Part shown: positions 22,786-36,520 of the stretch, piece by piece
Numbering within the stretch: the first letter of the stretch is position 1
Layout of the letters: the number at the start of each line of letters is the position of its first letter
Assembly (NCBI GenBank): GCA_028095005.1
Contig: CM051460.1
Location: 156,607,461 to 156,671,460, forward strand
Direction: 5' to 3'
Source: Rhynchospora pubera
Lineage: Eukaryota; Streptophyta; Magnoliopsida; Poales; Cyperaceae
Length of the DNA stretch: 64,000 nucleotides
Notes under the pieces: model-generated
The model's database searches: none
The model's input: the letters and a program-made list of their open reading frames with translations, nothing else
Told to the model about the DNA's origin: nothing
Position numbers and translations under genes: made by a program

Positions 22786-23412
22786 AATACACCTTCAACT
22801 TAGTTAAATGAGATCATAAAGTTTTGCACGGCTGCTTTTATTATATAATCAATTTTTCCTAGGACCACCAAAGATAAATCCACTTTACCGGATGAATCCA
22901 GCTCAGAAGTACATATAAAGTTTGTTTAACTTGACTAATGTATTTTAATATGGGTTTATAAGATAATATAATCAATTTTTTTTTCCCGAAACACACCCTT
23001 TTAACTCAACTTAAATGAGATCATAATAGTATGTACTTCTGCTCTTATTTAAAAAAAAAAAAAACAAAAATTGTGAAATTTCTCTTAGGATCAACAAAGA
23101 TCAATCCATTTTACATGGACGAATCCAACCCGGTCAAGTATAGACAAGTTTTTGGACTTGACTAACATATTTTAATATGGGCTTATAAGAGAATATAATC
23201 AATTTTTTATTTTGGAAACACACCCTTTTAACTTAGTTAAATGAGATCGTAATTCGTAAGGTTATGCACTTCTGCTCTTATTTTAAAAAAAGTGAATTTT
23301 TTTTTAGGATCACCAAAGAGTAATACACTTTACATGAGCAAATCCAGCCTAGGCAAGTACAGAATTTTTTGGACTTGAGCAACAGATTCTAATATGGGCT
23401 TATAAGAGAGAA
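22786..23412. repeat. Three tandem units of about 204-227 bp
   Basis: Units start at about 22786, 22990 and 23217 with the shared phrase AAACACACCCTTTTAACT (diverged in unit 1). Each continues with AAATGAGATC, a CTGCTCTTATT block, a poly-A tract, ATCCACTTTAC-like and GAATCCAGC-like blocks, and ATATGGGCTTATAAGA near its end. Copies are diverged by substitutions and by poly-A length, so the array is not recent. No coding frame crosses it. Origin unknown. Confidence 0.8.
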
Positions 23413-23801
23413 TAATAATAACTGCGAAAAGCAACCAATAGTCGATAGAGGAAAGCGGGGAGGAGATCTACTGCGATGGTCGAGGGTAGGAGTGGGCACG
23501 TGACAGTGGATCCAGTGAGAGGTAGGAGAGCTACGTTACTTGAGTGCGGGTGTGGGTATCATATCAGATACGATGCGGGTGCGAAAATACGGTATTTTTC
23601 AAAAAATTTAGATACGACTAAAAATAATTTATATATTTTTTAATAAAAAAAATTTATATTTTATTAATATAATGTTATTAACATTATATTATTAACCGTT
23701 AATATTATATGTTATTAACATTATAACATACAAGATTGTTGAATTTGTGATCCGAAATTTCACAGAAAATATTAGATGCTCTTCATTTTTAAATTTTGAT
23801 A
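23413..23801. other. Intergenic DNA with possible end of an older transposon
   Basis: The phrase GGGTATCATATCAGATACG near 23557 resembles the GTATCCATTTCGTATC/GTATCCGAC phrases at 25826-25856 in inverted sense. The hAT element at 23810 may therefore have inserted into an older element. No target duplication was found for the outer unit. Confidence 0.25.
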
Positions 23802-23809
23802 TCAACAAT

Positions 23810-25586
23810 TACGGGTGTACAACGGACGGGTTTGCAATTTTCCATCAATATTTCAACCCAACCCAATAATACCGGGTTAAAATTATTGTTTAGTTAACCC
23901 ACCCGTGACCCAACCCAACCCATACAAATTTTTATCTACGGGTTTTTACGGGTTTTTACGGGTTTCCGGATTAAACGGGTTATAATTTATATAGTACGTA
24001 AATAAATTTGAAAAATATTAATTAAATAAAAATGACTCAAGTTACTTAACAACTAATATTTCTTGACAAAAATATAAGAACATAATATTAATTCAGAATC
24101 AAAAGACCAGCAATCTCCACGAGAGACATACAAAATTCATGATAAAAGTCTCAAAAACATAACAAATAATTCATAACGATAAATAAAATTAAAACTAAAA
24201 ATTCAGCTCTTAAAATCTCTAAGTTTCCAGTTCTGATTTTTAGCTTCTTTTCCCTGCAAACTGCAATATTAAAAAAGTTATCACTTATCATCAAGAAGAA
24301 AAATAAATCATAGTTCAGGAAATGACTTAATCCAACTATACTGATGTAATTATGTTGGTAATTGAACCTTTTAGGCTAACAAAAGGAGCAATGAAATTTG
24401 ATTTTTCAAGTCAAAATCAATTCCCGGAACATTTATAGATTATACATATGTTTGCCAAAATAGATTGCATTGTGTCAATAAAATGTTTTTGCACCTTTAT
24501 TACCAGAATAATGATAAACATAAACTTACTAATAAGCGATAATCCATACATCAAGCAATTCATCAACAGAGCAATTAAGATTCAATTGACTTACAAAAAC
24601 TACTAAGAGTCAAAGTAACAAAGTTATAACATTTTAGAATTAATCACCTCTAATCTTGAATTCGTATGATGACCCCACCATTTGATGGCTTCGCTGTTGC
24701 AACTTCTGAAAGGAAAAAAAGTTTATTTGACATCTTAATTAAGTACAAGAAAAAGAAATAAGCATAACACACAATATAAATATACCATAGTGAAATCTCA
24801 AATAATTTACCTTTATCATAACTTTCTGCATCTTCAATCTCATCATGAAAATCATAATCAGTATTTGAAGATCTTAATCAACTTGAGAAATGAAAGAAAG
24901 ATAAAAAAAGAAAAGCCCTTAAACCTGACTACGTCTTCTTGCCTTGATATTCCAGCTTGCCTGAGACCTCGTACAAGTTGAAACTTTGTAGTTCCACCCT
25001 TATACAATGACTAGATATCAATCAGATAGAAAAGTTCCAAGTTATAAAAATGTAAAGAACAGAATGATACTGAGAGAGAGAGAGAGTCGAAAAAATGCAT
25101 TCTATCTGCTCAATAGATAATATTTATAATAAATTAATAATGATTAATGAATTTGAAACGATTAAATTGAAAACAGATCCGTACCTTCATTCGAGGCCTC
25201 GGAAAATTAAGAGAGTGTGCAGCGTGGCCTGTGAGAGGAGGAGATCGAGGTTGTGTGCAGAGGAGCCGAGACATCAGAAAGGAAGGAGTCGAGGCGTCGC
25301 GTAGAAGGGGGAAGTCGAGGCGCCGCTTAGAGGGAAAATGGTTTCGCTGGTTCTAATCTTCTAGATCCTTCGCTGAAGGAAATTATTAGGGAGAAATATT
25401 AGGTATATAACCGGGTCGGGTAAAAGCGGGTTTATCACAATAATTATTAGACCCAACCCAGTATATACGGGTTATCAAAAGTAAAACCCGAACCCAACCC
25501 AATAACCTCTAAACCCGTTAAAAAACGGGTCGGGTCGGGTGGGTCAAACGGGCCGAGCGGGTTTAATATTTTTCTGTACAGCCCTA
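23810..25586. mobile_element. hAT element with CGGGT-rich ends, 1777 bp
   Basis: The ends TACGGGTGTAC and TAGGGCTGTAC (right end read on the minus strand) form short terminal inverted repeats. They are flanked by a perfect 8-bp duplication TCAACAAT (23802-23809 and 25587-25594), the hallmark of hAT insertions. Subterminal regions are packed with ACGGGT, GGGTCGGGT and ACCCAACCC repeats, typical of this plant hAT group. No hAT transposase frame is present, so it is non-autonomous. Exon-like blocks on the minus strand are listed separately. Confidence 0.88.
24648..25274 (-). CDS. Possible 4-exon frame inside the hAT element
   Basis: Four minus-strand blocks bounded by GT and AG can be joined in one phase: 25274-25185 (starts MSRLLCTQPRSPPLTG), 24998-24925 (GGTTKFQLVRGLRQAG..), 24838-24811 and 24705-24648. 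The first block begins with ATG and is Arg/Pro-rich, somewhat like an organelle-targeting sequence. I do not recognise the protein, and the 3' end beyond 24648 was not resolved. It could be a captured host gene fragment carried by the transposon. The short exons make chance joining a real alternative. Confidence 0.25.
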
Positions 25587-25594
25587 TCAACAAT

Positions 25595-26070
25595 CAACAC
25601 AACCAGACCCAATAAGCCTTGTTGTCCGGTTTTTAAGATGACATATTAGTCCCACAAGGAGTTTACATTCTTGTATAGACACTATATAAGGCTTGAGTTA
25701 CCATCCTAGGTGGATGAGTTGGATGAATCGCACGTGGTTCGCGTGGTAGAAGTTAACTAATTAAATAAATAAAAATAATAATAATAATAACTAATAACTA
25801 ATGTATATATACTTAACTAATACGCGTATCCATTTCGTATCTCTGACTGTATCCGACATAAAGGTAACGAAGCAAGAGAGATAGAAAAGTTGCTACTCCT
25901 GTCAGTAGTTGCTTAATAATAAATTTTGAATAATCTTCTTTTTATTCTTTTGCTATATATCTGAAAAAAAAATCATCAACAAACTAACGGGTGTTGAAAA
26001 TTTTTAAAATATTTGTATTATACCCGAATTATTTCATAAATTTTACGAATTTTATAAATTGTATAAACAA
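25595..26070. other. Intergenic DNA between hAT and Helitron-like element
   Basis: No gene. It contains GTATCCATTTCGTATC and related phrases at 25826-25856, and an (AAT)n run at 25773-25790. Confidence 0.35.
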
Positions 26071-29000
26071 CTAGTTCTATTCTCGCGCGTTGCGCGATGC
26101 ATTCTTATCTAAATATGCGACGAAACGATTTCCTAATAAGCATCAATAAGTTATGGATGACATAAATATAATGGCATATATACTTTGTTAAATTGTAAAA
26201 CATTACGTTAAACAAATGTATGATTATTGTTAAGAAATGATGCAAAAAAAATGATATCAGTTCCAAATTAGCTAATTAACTTTTTAAACTATGCAATCTT
26301 AACACAAAATAGATACCAGCCCCAACACCAATTGCAAATTATTCAAGCAAATGTAAACACCAAATTGACGGAACCTATATGTAATGGAACCTATATAATG
26401 GGGTCCTCTATTGTTTGTCTTTGAAATTGCAATTAGAGACTGACATAATCAAACAATAGCTATGTTCATACAATCAACGTTTTACACTATTTTTTTTGTT
26501 TATACACATGCAAACAAATTTATGATACCCAACATAAAAAACCGCATATAGAAAATTATTGAAGGCCTGAATAAATCTGGATATGTATTGCACGAAGATT
26601 TGAATTGGCTTTTGTTAGAACCATGCGGAGTACATTAAGCAACGCTATAGTAAAAAACCAAGCATACTTGGCAAACAAATATTGTTTTACCTAAACTAAA
26701 AAAATTAATGCACACTCGATAAAATTCGAGTAATCTAGACGATCTACAATCACTTTTCTTATACTTGACATTCTAGAGGATATGAATTAGAAATCTCACT
26801 AAATATTTAGATCCATTGTTGTAAATCCAGAGAAAGATAGCAAAGAAAATCACCACCTTAGAGCACTGTTGATCTGTCTTGCTTTTTCTTCATTACCTCG
26901 TCTCCACTCTTCCTCAAGGATTTATTGTTGGTTCACACATATTTATGCTTCTATGTCCTTTTTTTCTTCTGAAATTATAGAACTGACCCAAATAAATGTG
27001 AACGATGTTATATTACATATAAAAAATATTCACAAAGTGAACTATAAAAAAGGACATGATGCTGAAATGAAATGATATAGATACTTACAACTTGTTCCTT
27101 CTCTCTTCCTCTGACTGAACAGCTTGGCATAATTTAGAGCTTTACAAAATGATATTTTTTTAATTAAGAATTATTAATAATAGTAGAGCAATAAAATATA
27201 AAAAATGAGAAATATTACAACAAAGAACCTCAGAAATTAAATTTAGAAAAAAGGATGCTGCATAGGTTTGAGTCGAGTTTGGTGGTTTCATCTATAGAAA
27301 GCGGCTACAGCCATGACAAAAAAAAAGGCAAATTTTATCTCAAAAATAAAATGTGACAAAATTATCCTTTTTAGATAAGATGAAGGGCTTCTGTATGTGT
27401 ATGTGTATGTGTCTTGCAACACTTTAACCTGCTAAGACTTGGGTAACACTACCAACTAAGAAAAACACATCTTATCAGCATAAACCACTATTCATCAAAA
27501 AAATAGTAAATACACATGTACTGGGACTGTCTGAAATAATGGTTGAATGATTTTGCAACAAATAAAAAGCATTCATGTGCAAGGACAAATTTGGGAAAGA
27601 AAAGTGACTGGTCTTAATTTTGATGGCCATCAAGGCATGGCCAATTGTTCATAATGCTCAGCCAAAATGAAAAAAAGATAAAATTTTTCAATTTCTTTCC
27701 AATGATCTCATGATATGATCATAATAATAAAAGAGTTGTACATACTACAACCTACCTATGTATAAAATTCGGATTCCTAGTTCACTTAACGTAGTAGTCA
27801 TAATTTTCTCTTCACTGGCACTGTTAACAGCAAACATAAAAAAGTGTGATAGTTAGATTAAGATGGCTCTTTCAAATGCAAGAATAATATAGTTTTTAGA
27901 TTGGTATCAAATTTTGTTAGCACCACTATGCAAGCATGAAAGCACAGTAATAATTAAGTAGGATGAAAGATATTAGAATTTTGCTGATTACAAATATAAA
28001 TTTATCTTTCTATAGATATAACTAACCTGTGTTTTTATTCAACATAACTGTTAAATTTACGATTTTTTGAGATAATAACAACAAATAGCCTCATTTACTA
28101 ATAGAAAAAGGAGACAATTAAGCACCTCACCCTCTTGATATCATCATTCTTCCTACATAAATTAGAGGTTGAGGAACTGTTATTAGAACGTCCGTTGTCC
28201 GTTGTCGAACTGTCTGCGAGTAATAGCCTGTCAATGGATTAACAAAAAAATATTAGACCAACCTTTCTTGAAAATTATCCAAAGAAAAAATTATAGCACG
28301 TATGTAAGACTACGTGCCTACCTTTTTTTTCACTACAATTGAAAAATGGCATGAAAAAGAAATGAAATGTACAAAAGCTCCATCTAATGAAAAACTAAAA
28401 GGCCTTGAGAGATGTTTACGGTGAGGACAACAAAACTCTGTACCAAAATCAATCAATACAATTCACATTAGCAATTAAATGAGTACTACAAATGCAAAAG
28501 AGTAATTGGAGCCTATAATTCTTATTTAATTATAAATCATAATTTGAATTCATACGAAAATAAACCTAGCTAAATATAGTTGGTTTATGTTCAGGTTAAA
28601 GGTTATAGTTAGCTGTTAAATTTATATCCCATGAAAATAAACCCTGCTAAATATTTAAAACAGCAATAAATAGATTGTATGGGTAGTACCTCAACATCAG
28701 TTTCATTGTGACCAAAATCAGGAAAAATAAATTGTCTTCATGGAATCGCAACGCGCATTTGTTATGCTGAGGAGCCATCCTTTATCTCTTGCCTCTGTCC
28801 ATAAATCTTGAAGTAGCTAACTTGTAAGGAAGGGAAGACAAACCAGATCAGCCTAAGACAACTCAGTTTGCAAATAAGGGGGCAAAACTATCGATTTCGC
28901 TAAAATAAAAAAGCTACCTCTTGAACTGAATTAAAAAACTAATGGTTTTTATCTTACATATTTCTTCAAATCCGCTTCTTCAAATAATCTCAGAATTGTT

Positions 29001-31080
29001 TCTGCAATAAAATTTATTTTTTAAGCAGCAAACACTCTGATATAAATAAAAACCTACACATATGATTGCCCTTTCCAAACTTCTCAATCAACACTTATCA
29101 GTGAATAATTATTTTATCTTTAATAATTGAAATTGTACCTAGAAGTTGCTCGCCATTCATTTATACCTAGTTCAGAATAAGGACGCAACACAAATTGATT
29201 CATAACCTGACCAAATTATAAAATCATATTTAAATAGAAAAAAAAAGATCAACCTTGTCAAAAATTAGGACCCTAATAAAGTTATGCATTATAAAATATT
29301 GAACAATTAGCATCCACTAATATGCCCGTTAATTCCTTCCCAGATTATTTTTTGATAGATAAACATGCATTTTATCATCATAACAAAATGTACAAAATGG
29401 TGAATTGTACTAAAATAGAAAAATGCTCTACGCAAATTTCGATTGATACCTTAAGACTTGTGATCAAGGAACTTATCAGCCCTCTATAGTAATGGAAGCT
29501 CATCAATATCTTCTGACTGCCTCAATTTGGAATAATCTGTGTCACAACGGAAGTTCAACTGAAAGCATCAAAGAGACATTACAATTTTAAGTATGATATA
29601 TAACAAATGAAGCAAAAATGAAGAATAAGGCAACTAAAATTGAAAAAAATTATACAACGTACAATATAGCATGAAAAATGAATGGAGAAGGTAGAGAGAA
29701 GAACCTGACATGACTATGCTGCTCTATGAAATTAAGCATGCTCTATCTGAGAAATTGAAAAACAGGAAAATAAATCTAAATTTATTGAAAAACCGAAATT
29801 AAAAAGTTAGTTATTTTGCAACTACAAACTAATGGAATACTGTTAAATTTCCCTTTTTATCATCTGTTCATCATAAAAAATATTTAGCTGTCTAAACTTG
29901 TAAAATCAGTAACAAAACAAAAAATCAAAGTTAGTAACAATTGGCTTGCAAAGTTACTCACAACATAAAGTTTCTTAAGGGGCAAAAATTTTCGTCTGGT
30001 TGTTGAAAAATGTACCGTTAGGATCTCCCTCAAAAGAAAAGAGAAGCATAAGATGAGATAAATTCAGCTCAAAAGATTCCAATTGATGTTGTACCTGTAA
30101 ATATCTTCGAAGCATCAGGCGCCTTTCGAGTTTTCGTGGCTAGGAAATATTTTGCATTTTGGTTTGAATATAAGCTCGGGTCTACTGTAATTTTAACAAA
30201 CCTCGCACCCCTAACAGGAAAAAAAAGACTTCAAATTTACGATAAAGTGCAGCACCAATACTGTAGAAAATAAAAAAAAATGAAAGTATCACATCGTTTG
30301 AAATAAGCACAGGCACACTAACTCGTTCCATCCAAGATCACCTGTGTGATCAATAAAGTTCAAATCTCGAGGCACTGACATAAATGCATCCAGCAAATCT
30401 GCAAACCAATAATAAAAAAAATAATTAGATAGTTACAATTTTAGCAGATTAAACTGTGTATGCCACCAAAAAGTCGAAATAATTTATCTAAATAAAGAAT
30501 ATAGCATTCACACGCTGGTTGCTTGATATGATAAACTCAAAGACAACATATTCCGGAACTGGTGCAGAGCAGAGTACACAGTACTAAATGGTATTTCAAG
30601 AAAAGCACAATTATTAGTACCAGTTGTAGTGACCAGGTGAGGCGAAGTAGCAAGAACGCGCGAAATCAAGCGAGAAGCGTCATCTTCGTGCAACCCTCGA
30701 GAAGAAGAGTAGACAAAACCGAACGAAAAGCAGCCAAAATGGTACTCATTCGAAAGGGTTGCAACCGATCTGTCGATTCGTGAGACTGACGCTGTGAGCT
30801 AAGATCGGAGGCCGCCGCGATTTGCAAGAGAAGAGCTGCAACGGCGGTACTTTTTGCCTCGGTAGTTGTGTAGCTTAAAGTGGGGAGCGAGTAGACAAAT
30901 GGGGATAGAGCAAGAAACGCAAAGAGAAAAATAGATGGCTAAATGAAGAGACGCTGCTGAACGGCCAAGATGGAGAGCCGCGAGTGAATGGCCAGGATGA
31001 CGATACTGTGCTAACTACAGTGGCGAACGGCTCCCACGTGCAAGTCACGCTGGACAAAATTTATATAGTTTTAATTTCAA
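26071..31080 (-). mobile_element. Helitron-like element, 3' end at 26071, 5'-like end near 31080
   Basis: On the minus strand the right-hand start block (31080-31003) contains ACTATATAAATTTTGTCC, CACGTG and ACTGTAGTTAGCACAGTAT. The 3' end has the hairpin TCGCGCAACGCGCGA (26097-26083) followed by CTAG (26074-26071) and host T. About 5 kb lies between. There is no Rep/helicase gene. The first 500 bases after the 5' block are CT-rich, GC-richer and leader-like. Several exon-like blocks follow (for example 30404-30347), suggesting captured gene pieces whose source I do not recognise. Confidence 0.5.
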
Positions 31081-31887
31081 CCACACTGTGGATGGAAATG
31101 TTTTAAGTGTGATCGTTAGTTTACATGCTAGGATGAATGTCTGTGATGACATATGCTTTTTCTTTATTTAGCCATGCTTGTTTTAACCATAATTAACACC
31201 TTAATCTAAATGTTCCCAAATAACATGGGAACCTTCTAAGTCTACTTAATTTAGCTTTCCACAGTGCATTGAAACTACAAAAAACAGTGCAAGATGATTC
31301 ACGAAATACCTCTTGACAGCATTCGAGCAAGGATGAGCAGCGATCAACCAAAAACTATCCAACGGAGAACAAAGAACCTAAAAGGCTGCAGATGAAAAAA
31401 AAACAGTAAATATAGCCACAGCAAGGAAAAAATGATTGACATGCCCCTGTAACCTCTGGCATCAGACAGCTAACTCTCAAACGACATGCATCAGGGGTGT
31501 TGACCTCTGTGCGTTTCTACACCAACAACCAAAACCATAAAAATGATTTTATAATTTTATACCAAAATATTTGTGCTTCTATCTCATCCATGAGCTATCC
31601 CCTGCACCTGACAACTTACGTGTGATTGGACAAAATTGAGCTTGTTTTGTTAGGCGATGCAAGCCTACCCATTTTTTATGAACAAAATTTTAGCAAAATA
31701 ATAGCCCACCAAATTAATCTTAAGACAATTAGAAACTGAACATTAACTCAATCCAATTTGCTATATCGATGATCTATATGCAGCTATGCATTCTTTTTTC
31801 CTCGTCCCCACAAAATAAAACAATCTTTTAAGATACTATAGATAAAATAAACTGTGAAAATAAAAGAAAAAGTAACTTTGTCTTTAC

Positions 31888-31990
31888 CAGTGAGATTGTT
31901 GTGCATTGATGCAGAAGTGATTGCCACATGCATCCAGCAGTGATCAACATTGATGTAGCTTGACAACATCTCTTTGCAAGGAACTTGTTG
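31888..31990 (-). pseudogene. Exon-like block of unknown origin
   Basis: A 103-base minus-strand block lies between GGCAG and GGTAAAG. It reads QQVPCKEMLSSYINVDHCW then MHVAITSASMHNNLTG without a stop. It is in the same orientation as the GAPDH fragment at 32849-32438 and lies downstream of it, so it may be another captured exon of the same composite element. Family unknown. Confidence 0.3.
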
Positions 31991-32422
31991 CTGCCTCCCA
32001 GCTTATTTTTCCCTATCATAAAAAAAGTTTAATATATCTTTAACAATCATAGCAAATAAATCAAGAGCAAAGACTACTGAAATGACATTGGATTGGTAAC
32101 ATGGCACAGAAATGGTTAAACTTGAAATAGTTATATAATATATCACAAAAGTTTGCACGAATTAGAACTGCCATTTTTTTCTGCAAAATAAATAAAAGAA
32201 ATGAAATACCAATCTACATATGGAGTGAAAAAAGGTAATGGCAAAGCATATAGAAATCTTTGGACAAAAAAATAAATAAATAACAAATGGAGAAGAGAGA
32301 GGGAAGAAGACTCTAAACTCATAGATAATGACCGGTGCACATGAAATCGAAAATTATATTTTTCACTAATTCACTAAGCACAGTAATAAAAATATTTAGT
32401 AGAGATAAGGTGTATGGTATTA

Positions 32423-32933
<511 letters not shown>

Positions 32934-33185
32934 TTATTGTATTAATTAAGAGGATACATAATTATCCCATGTAAATTTTATAATTTTTAATATAATTTCT
33001 AATTTCGAACAAAAATTAATCTAAATTGGCTCCATGCTCAACATGACTGAGGGAACTAATCTACAAAAATTTACATAAGCAATTGTCGGAATTTCCTTTT
33101 AATATTATATGCAAATAAGAGATTGATATCATATTGTAAAAGTCAAACAAAGAGAAAATAATAACACTTACCTTACCAATAGAAA

Positions 33186-33225
33186 AAAGAAGAAGAAGAA
33201 GAAGAAGAAGAAGAAGAAGAAGAAG
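33186..33225. repeat. (AAG)n microsatellite
   Basis: About 13 AAG units interrupt the minus-strand element just beyond the GAPDH fragment. On the minus strand it reads as CTT repeats, as often found in plant leaders and introns. Confidence 0.9.
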
Positions 33226-33464
33226 CACACGACACGATAGCTCATTTTTTCCGCTGAAAGCAACAACATAGACAAATTCTAATTAATTTTAGCAAAACAC
33301 GACAGCAACTCATACCATCTGAAAGGAACTAACAGGAAAAAATGACTTCAGTTAAAAGTAGCAAGAACACAAAGCAACAAATATTTGAGGTCTTAAGCAT
33401 AAATTTAATCATATGACCTGTTGTTGAACAAAAAAAAAATATTCATCTATGCAGAATTTTGAGG

Positions 33465-33690
33465 GTGAACCTGGTTCAACACACGTATGATCTACCCACA
33501 TGGGTTGTTGCATCAGCATAACCCTGAACTAACATTCAGATCGAAGCAATAATAAATTGAATAAAAAAAACATTCAATTGAGAAAACCTAAAAACCCAAG
33601 AGGGAACATGGTCTGACACCCATGTATGTTCATGTGAGGTGCTGCATTAGGACCAACTTGAGCTAACATTCAAATTGAAGTTTTTAATTG
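33465..33690. repeat. Imperfect two-copy repeat
   Basis: Two segments (about 33465-33560 and 33600-33690) share the order of phrases GAACATGGT/GAACCTGGT, CATGGGTT/CATGTATG, GCTGCATTAG/GTTGCATCAG and CTAACATTCA. They are diverged, so the duplication is old. Noncoding. Confidence 0.45.
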
Positions 33691-34528
33691 AAAAAAGAGA
33701 ATTAGATTGTATGATCTATTTTTTTAACAGTAAAAAGCAGGACTTGATATGTTTTGATTAATTGCGAACCAACATAGCTGATATGCTAGATCAGCAGTTT
33801 AGTACATCAAACATCTGCAGAACCAAGACAAGGTAAAAAATAAGTGAAAATTTTATTTTTAGATGACTACATCAAAGATTGATATAAATAAAATCAAATC
33901 AGAGACCAACTTGCTAGAATCACAAAAATCAAGTCAATCTTTAATCTGCAATTTTCTGAATTTCCTCAAAATCAAGTCAACCTTCACTCCTCTCTTTTAC
34001 TCAACTTCACAGAAAACAATACCTGCTTATGATCGATAAACCATCAATCTTCCTCATGTGAAAAGGGAGGCGAGAGCTGCCTGAAGGACTGCTACAGAAC
34101 GGCATCGAAGGGAATTGGAGCTTCAATCTCATCCAGCACAAATAACTACAGCACCAACAGTCGAAGCCCCTTCCTAGCGTGATTTAAGAGATGAGGAAGA
34201 AAGAATGCACCTGAAGAAAGGATCGCGTTGATTTGAGCGTTCCTAGATCGCTGCTGATTTAAGAGATGAGGTTAGGCATAAAAATCGAAGAAGAAAGGAT
34301 TTTGCAATGGAAATAATAAAGTGAAAAACCTTGTCTGACGGAGAGTGAGAGAAAGATGAGCGCAGTCGAGACTCGAGAAAGAGAGTCGAGGGGAAACGAA
34401 GAGGCAGACAGACGAAAGATGGAGAAGGAAGAGCAGAGAGAGGAGGAATAGGTCGGGAGAAGTCTCTAGAAACCCTCTTCAGAAGAGTGGCTGAGATCAA
34501 GCGAAGGAAAATCGACGAACGAAATCAA

Positions 34529-34596
34529 AATACTGTACTAACTACAGTTCCACGTGCATCGCACGCCAGACAAAGTTTATATAGTTTTAATTTTAA
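34529..34596 (-). mobile_element. Second Helitron-like 5' end block
   Basis: Read on the minus strand this block has ACTATATAAACTTTGTCTGG, CACGTGGAACTGTAGTTAG and TACAGTATT. It aligns with the block at 31080-31003 along its whole length apart from one gap of about 11 bases. It therefore marks a second 5' terminus of the same family upstream of the GAPDH fragment. Sequence after it (34500-34240) is CT-rich and leader-like. No separate 3' end was found between 31.1 and 34.5 kb. Confidence 0.5.
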
Positions 34597-36520
34597 TTTA
34601 ATGTCAGTGGTGGCGATTTCTCTCCCTGTCATCGTTGAATCTCATAGGGATGTCAGGAAAAAAGCAGATAGACAAAAAGAAAATGTGAACACTTGAGAGG
34701 CGGTAAAAAAAGAATAACATAAATTATCGGAGCCAACGAATGACAGAACGAAACAAAAATATAAAGAAAAATTAGAGATTTAAACTGGGCATACAACATA
34801 AAAGGCGAAAGTTGAGTTAAAAAAATAAATCAATATCAACAGTAAACATGTAATGTTTTTATTTTATGAATAAATAAAAATAGTTATACAACTTTTATTA
34901 AGCACTCCCCGCTAGTTCATAAGAAAGCATCGATCACTACTCCCCTGTCATACATACTTCCCTATTACACAATTTCTCGGGTGAATGAACATTCTATTTT
35001 CTTTAGTGTCAAATGAAAAATTTAAATTTTGCATAAATAAACTACCGAATATTATTTTATGATCCGCAGTACTGAACATATTAAAACATATTTGATACCT
35101 ATTTGGCCCACCCTCATAAACATTAAATATTGATTTTGGATGTGAAACCACTTCTATCTGGTCAAATTTCCATGTCATTGTTGGAACGTCAACATGCTTG
35201 ATGTCACCAATGCAATATATATCACCTAATTTTCCTTCTTTTTTGACTAAATTTATATGTTTTTTTTTATTTCTTCAATATTTGGTTAAATGGATTTTTG
35301 GGTAAATGAAGTCCCTGTGTCAAACATAATTGTAGCATTTATCAGTACCTCTACGTTTGTCGCTATCACAAATAAAGTTCTATAGTTTTAAAGAATAGAT
35401 TGGCTCATTTTTTACCATGACATCGGTGTTATCAATGAACTCAACGTCAGCGCCAAATTTTAGAACTCCATTAGATTGGCATGCTGCTTGAGGAGACAAA
35501 ATGAAAATTTAGTGATGCGTAGTTGATCAAGGCCAAAATTTAGTGAACTATATGGCCTGCTGTTGACCCTAAAAATTAAATCCTGAAAACCAAGTTCAAA
35601 ATCCGAAAAACCTAAAGCCAAACAGCAAAGACCAAATTTCCAAATTGCCAAAAACCAAATTCAAATTGCGAAAAATAACAAACGAACTCCAAAAATCACT
35701 AAAAAATACCCAAAAATCCCCTGAAAATTATGATGAATTATCATAATTTTGAAAACTCCAAAAATATCACCAGAAACTCTAAATTTTGCAAACAAATCCA
35801 AAAATCCACAAAATTACCAAAATAAATCTGTAAGGAATTTGCCAAATCCATTTAAACCATCAAATTCCTCATATTTTTCTAAGATTACCCATAAAATTTC
35901 GTACAAAAATACGCAAGGGAAGGCCTTGAAAGAATTTATTTTGTTTTGGCCATAAAAAAATTAAAAGGAAATTATGAAAATAAATGAAAATCCCAGAAAA
36001 TTCAAGGGAAATTGTTGGGTGCATACGCTGCAGCGGATCCAGGGGAGGCCAGAAATGTCGCTGCCCCCTGGATGAATTACTGTTTTCATTTAAAGGATTG
36101 GGGTGCACCCGTTCTACATGAGCCGTGTTCAGAAATTTAAGGAGGCGTGATTGGTTCACGAAGAGCTTGGTTCACCTATCTCTCTCTCTCTCTCTTACTA
36201 AACCACACAGCATGGCCCGCCTGCAGAGCTTCCCTCTTCTTTGGTAAGAAGAAGAAAAGAAGAAAAAGCTGCAATTTACTGTAGCGTGCCGGGTGAAAAC
36301 GCCAGAATTGTCGACGTGGCCTCCTCCAGCGCCACAGACGCAAAACCACCAACGCCTCCCCTGGTTTGGCGAAACCAAAACCCTAGCGCCGCTTAGTGTG
36401 ACCCGAAGGATCAAAATCACAAGGCCAAAATCAAACCATGACTTAGGAGCGTTGTGATGAGTGGATTTTATATGCATATTCAGGTACCATTTTGTCTCCA
36501 AACTAAACCAATTTTCTTGA
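34597..36520. other. Intergenic DNA, A/C-rich low-complexity part
   Basis: 35440-35960 is built of AAATCCAAAA-like phrases (A/C-rich), similar in style to 40260-41110. A CT microsatellite lies at 36179-36196. Open frames here are not convincing. It may be degraded retroelement DNA. Confidence 0.35.

Noticed and set aside
24648..24838. Alternative joining of two hAT-internal blocks into a frame ending NGGVIIRIQD
   Set aside because: It reads smoothly to a stop but is out of phase with the two upstream blocks, so the other phase was preferred; neither is certain.
28760..28850. Minus-strand phrase VSYFKIYGQ resembling kinesin motor domains
   Set aside because: Only about nine residues match loosely, no P-loop or further motor motif is nearby, and the frame is interrupted.
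34243..34500. Minus-strand 85-residue frame
   Set aside because: It begins at a non-ATG codon in a CT-rich leader-like stretch of the Helitron-like region and has low-complexity Ser/Leu/Phe content.
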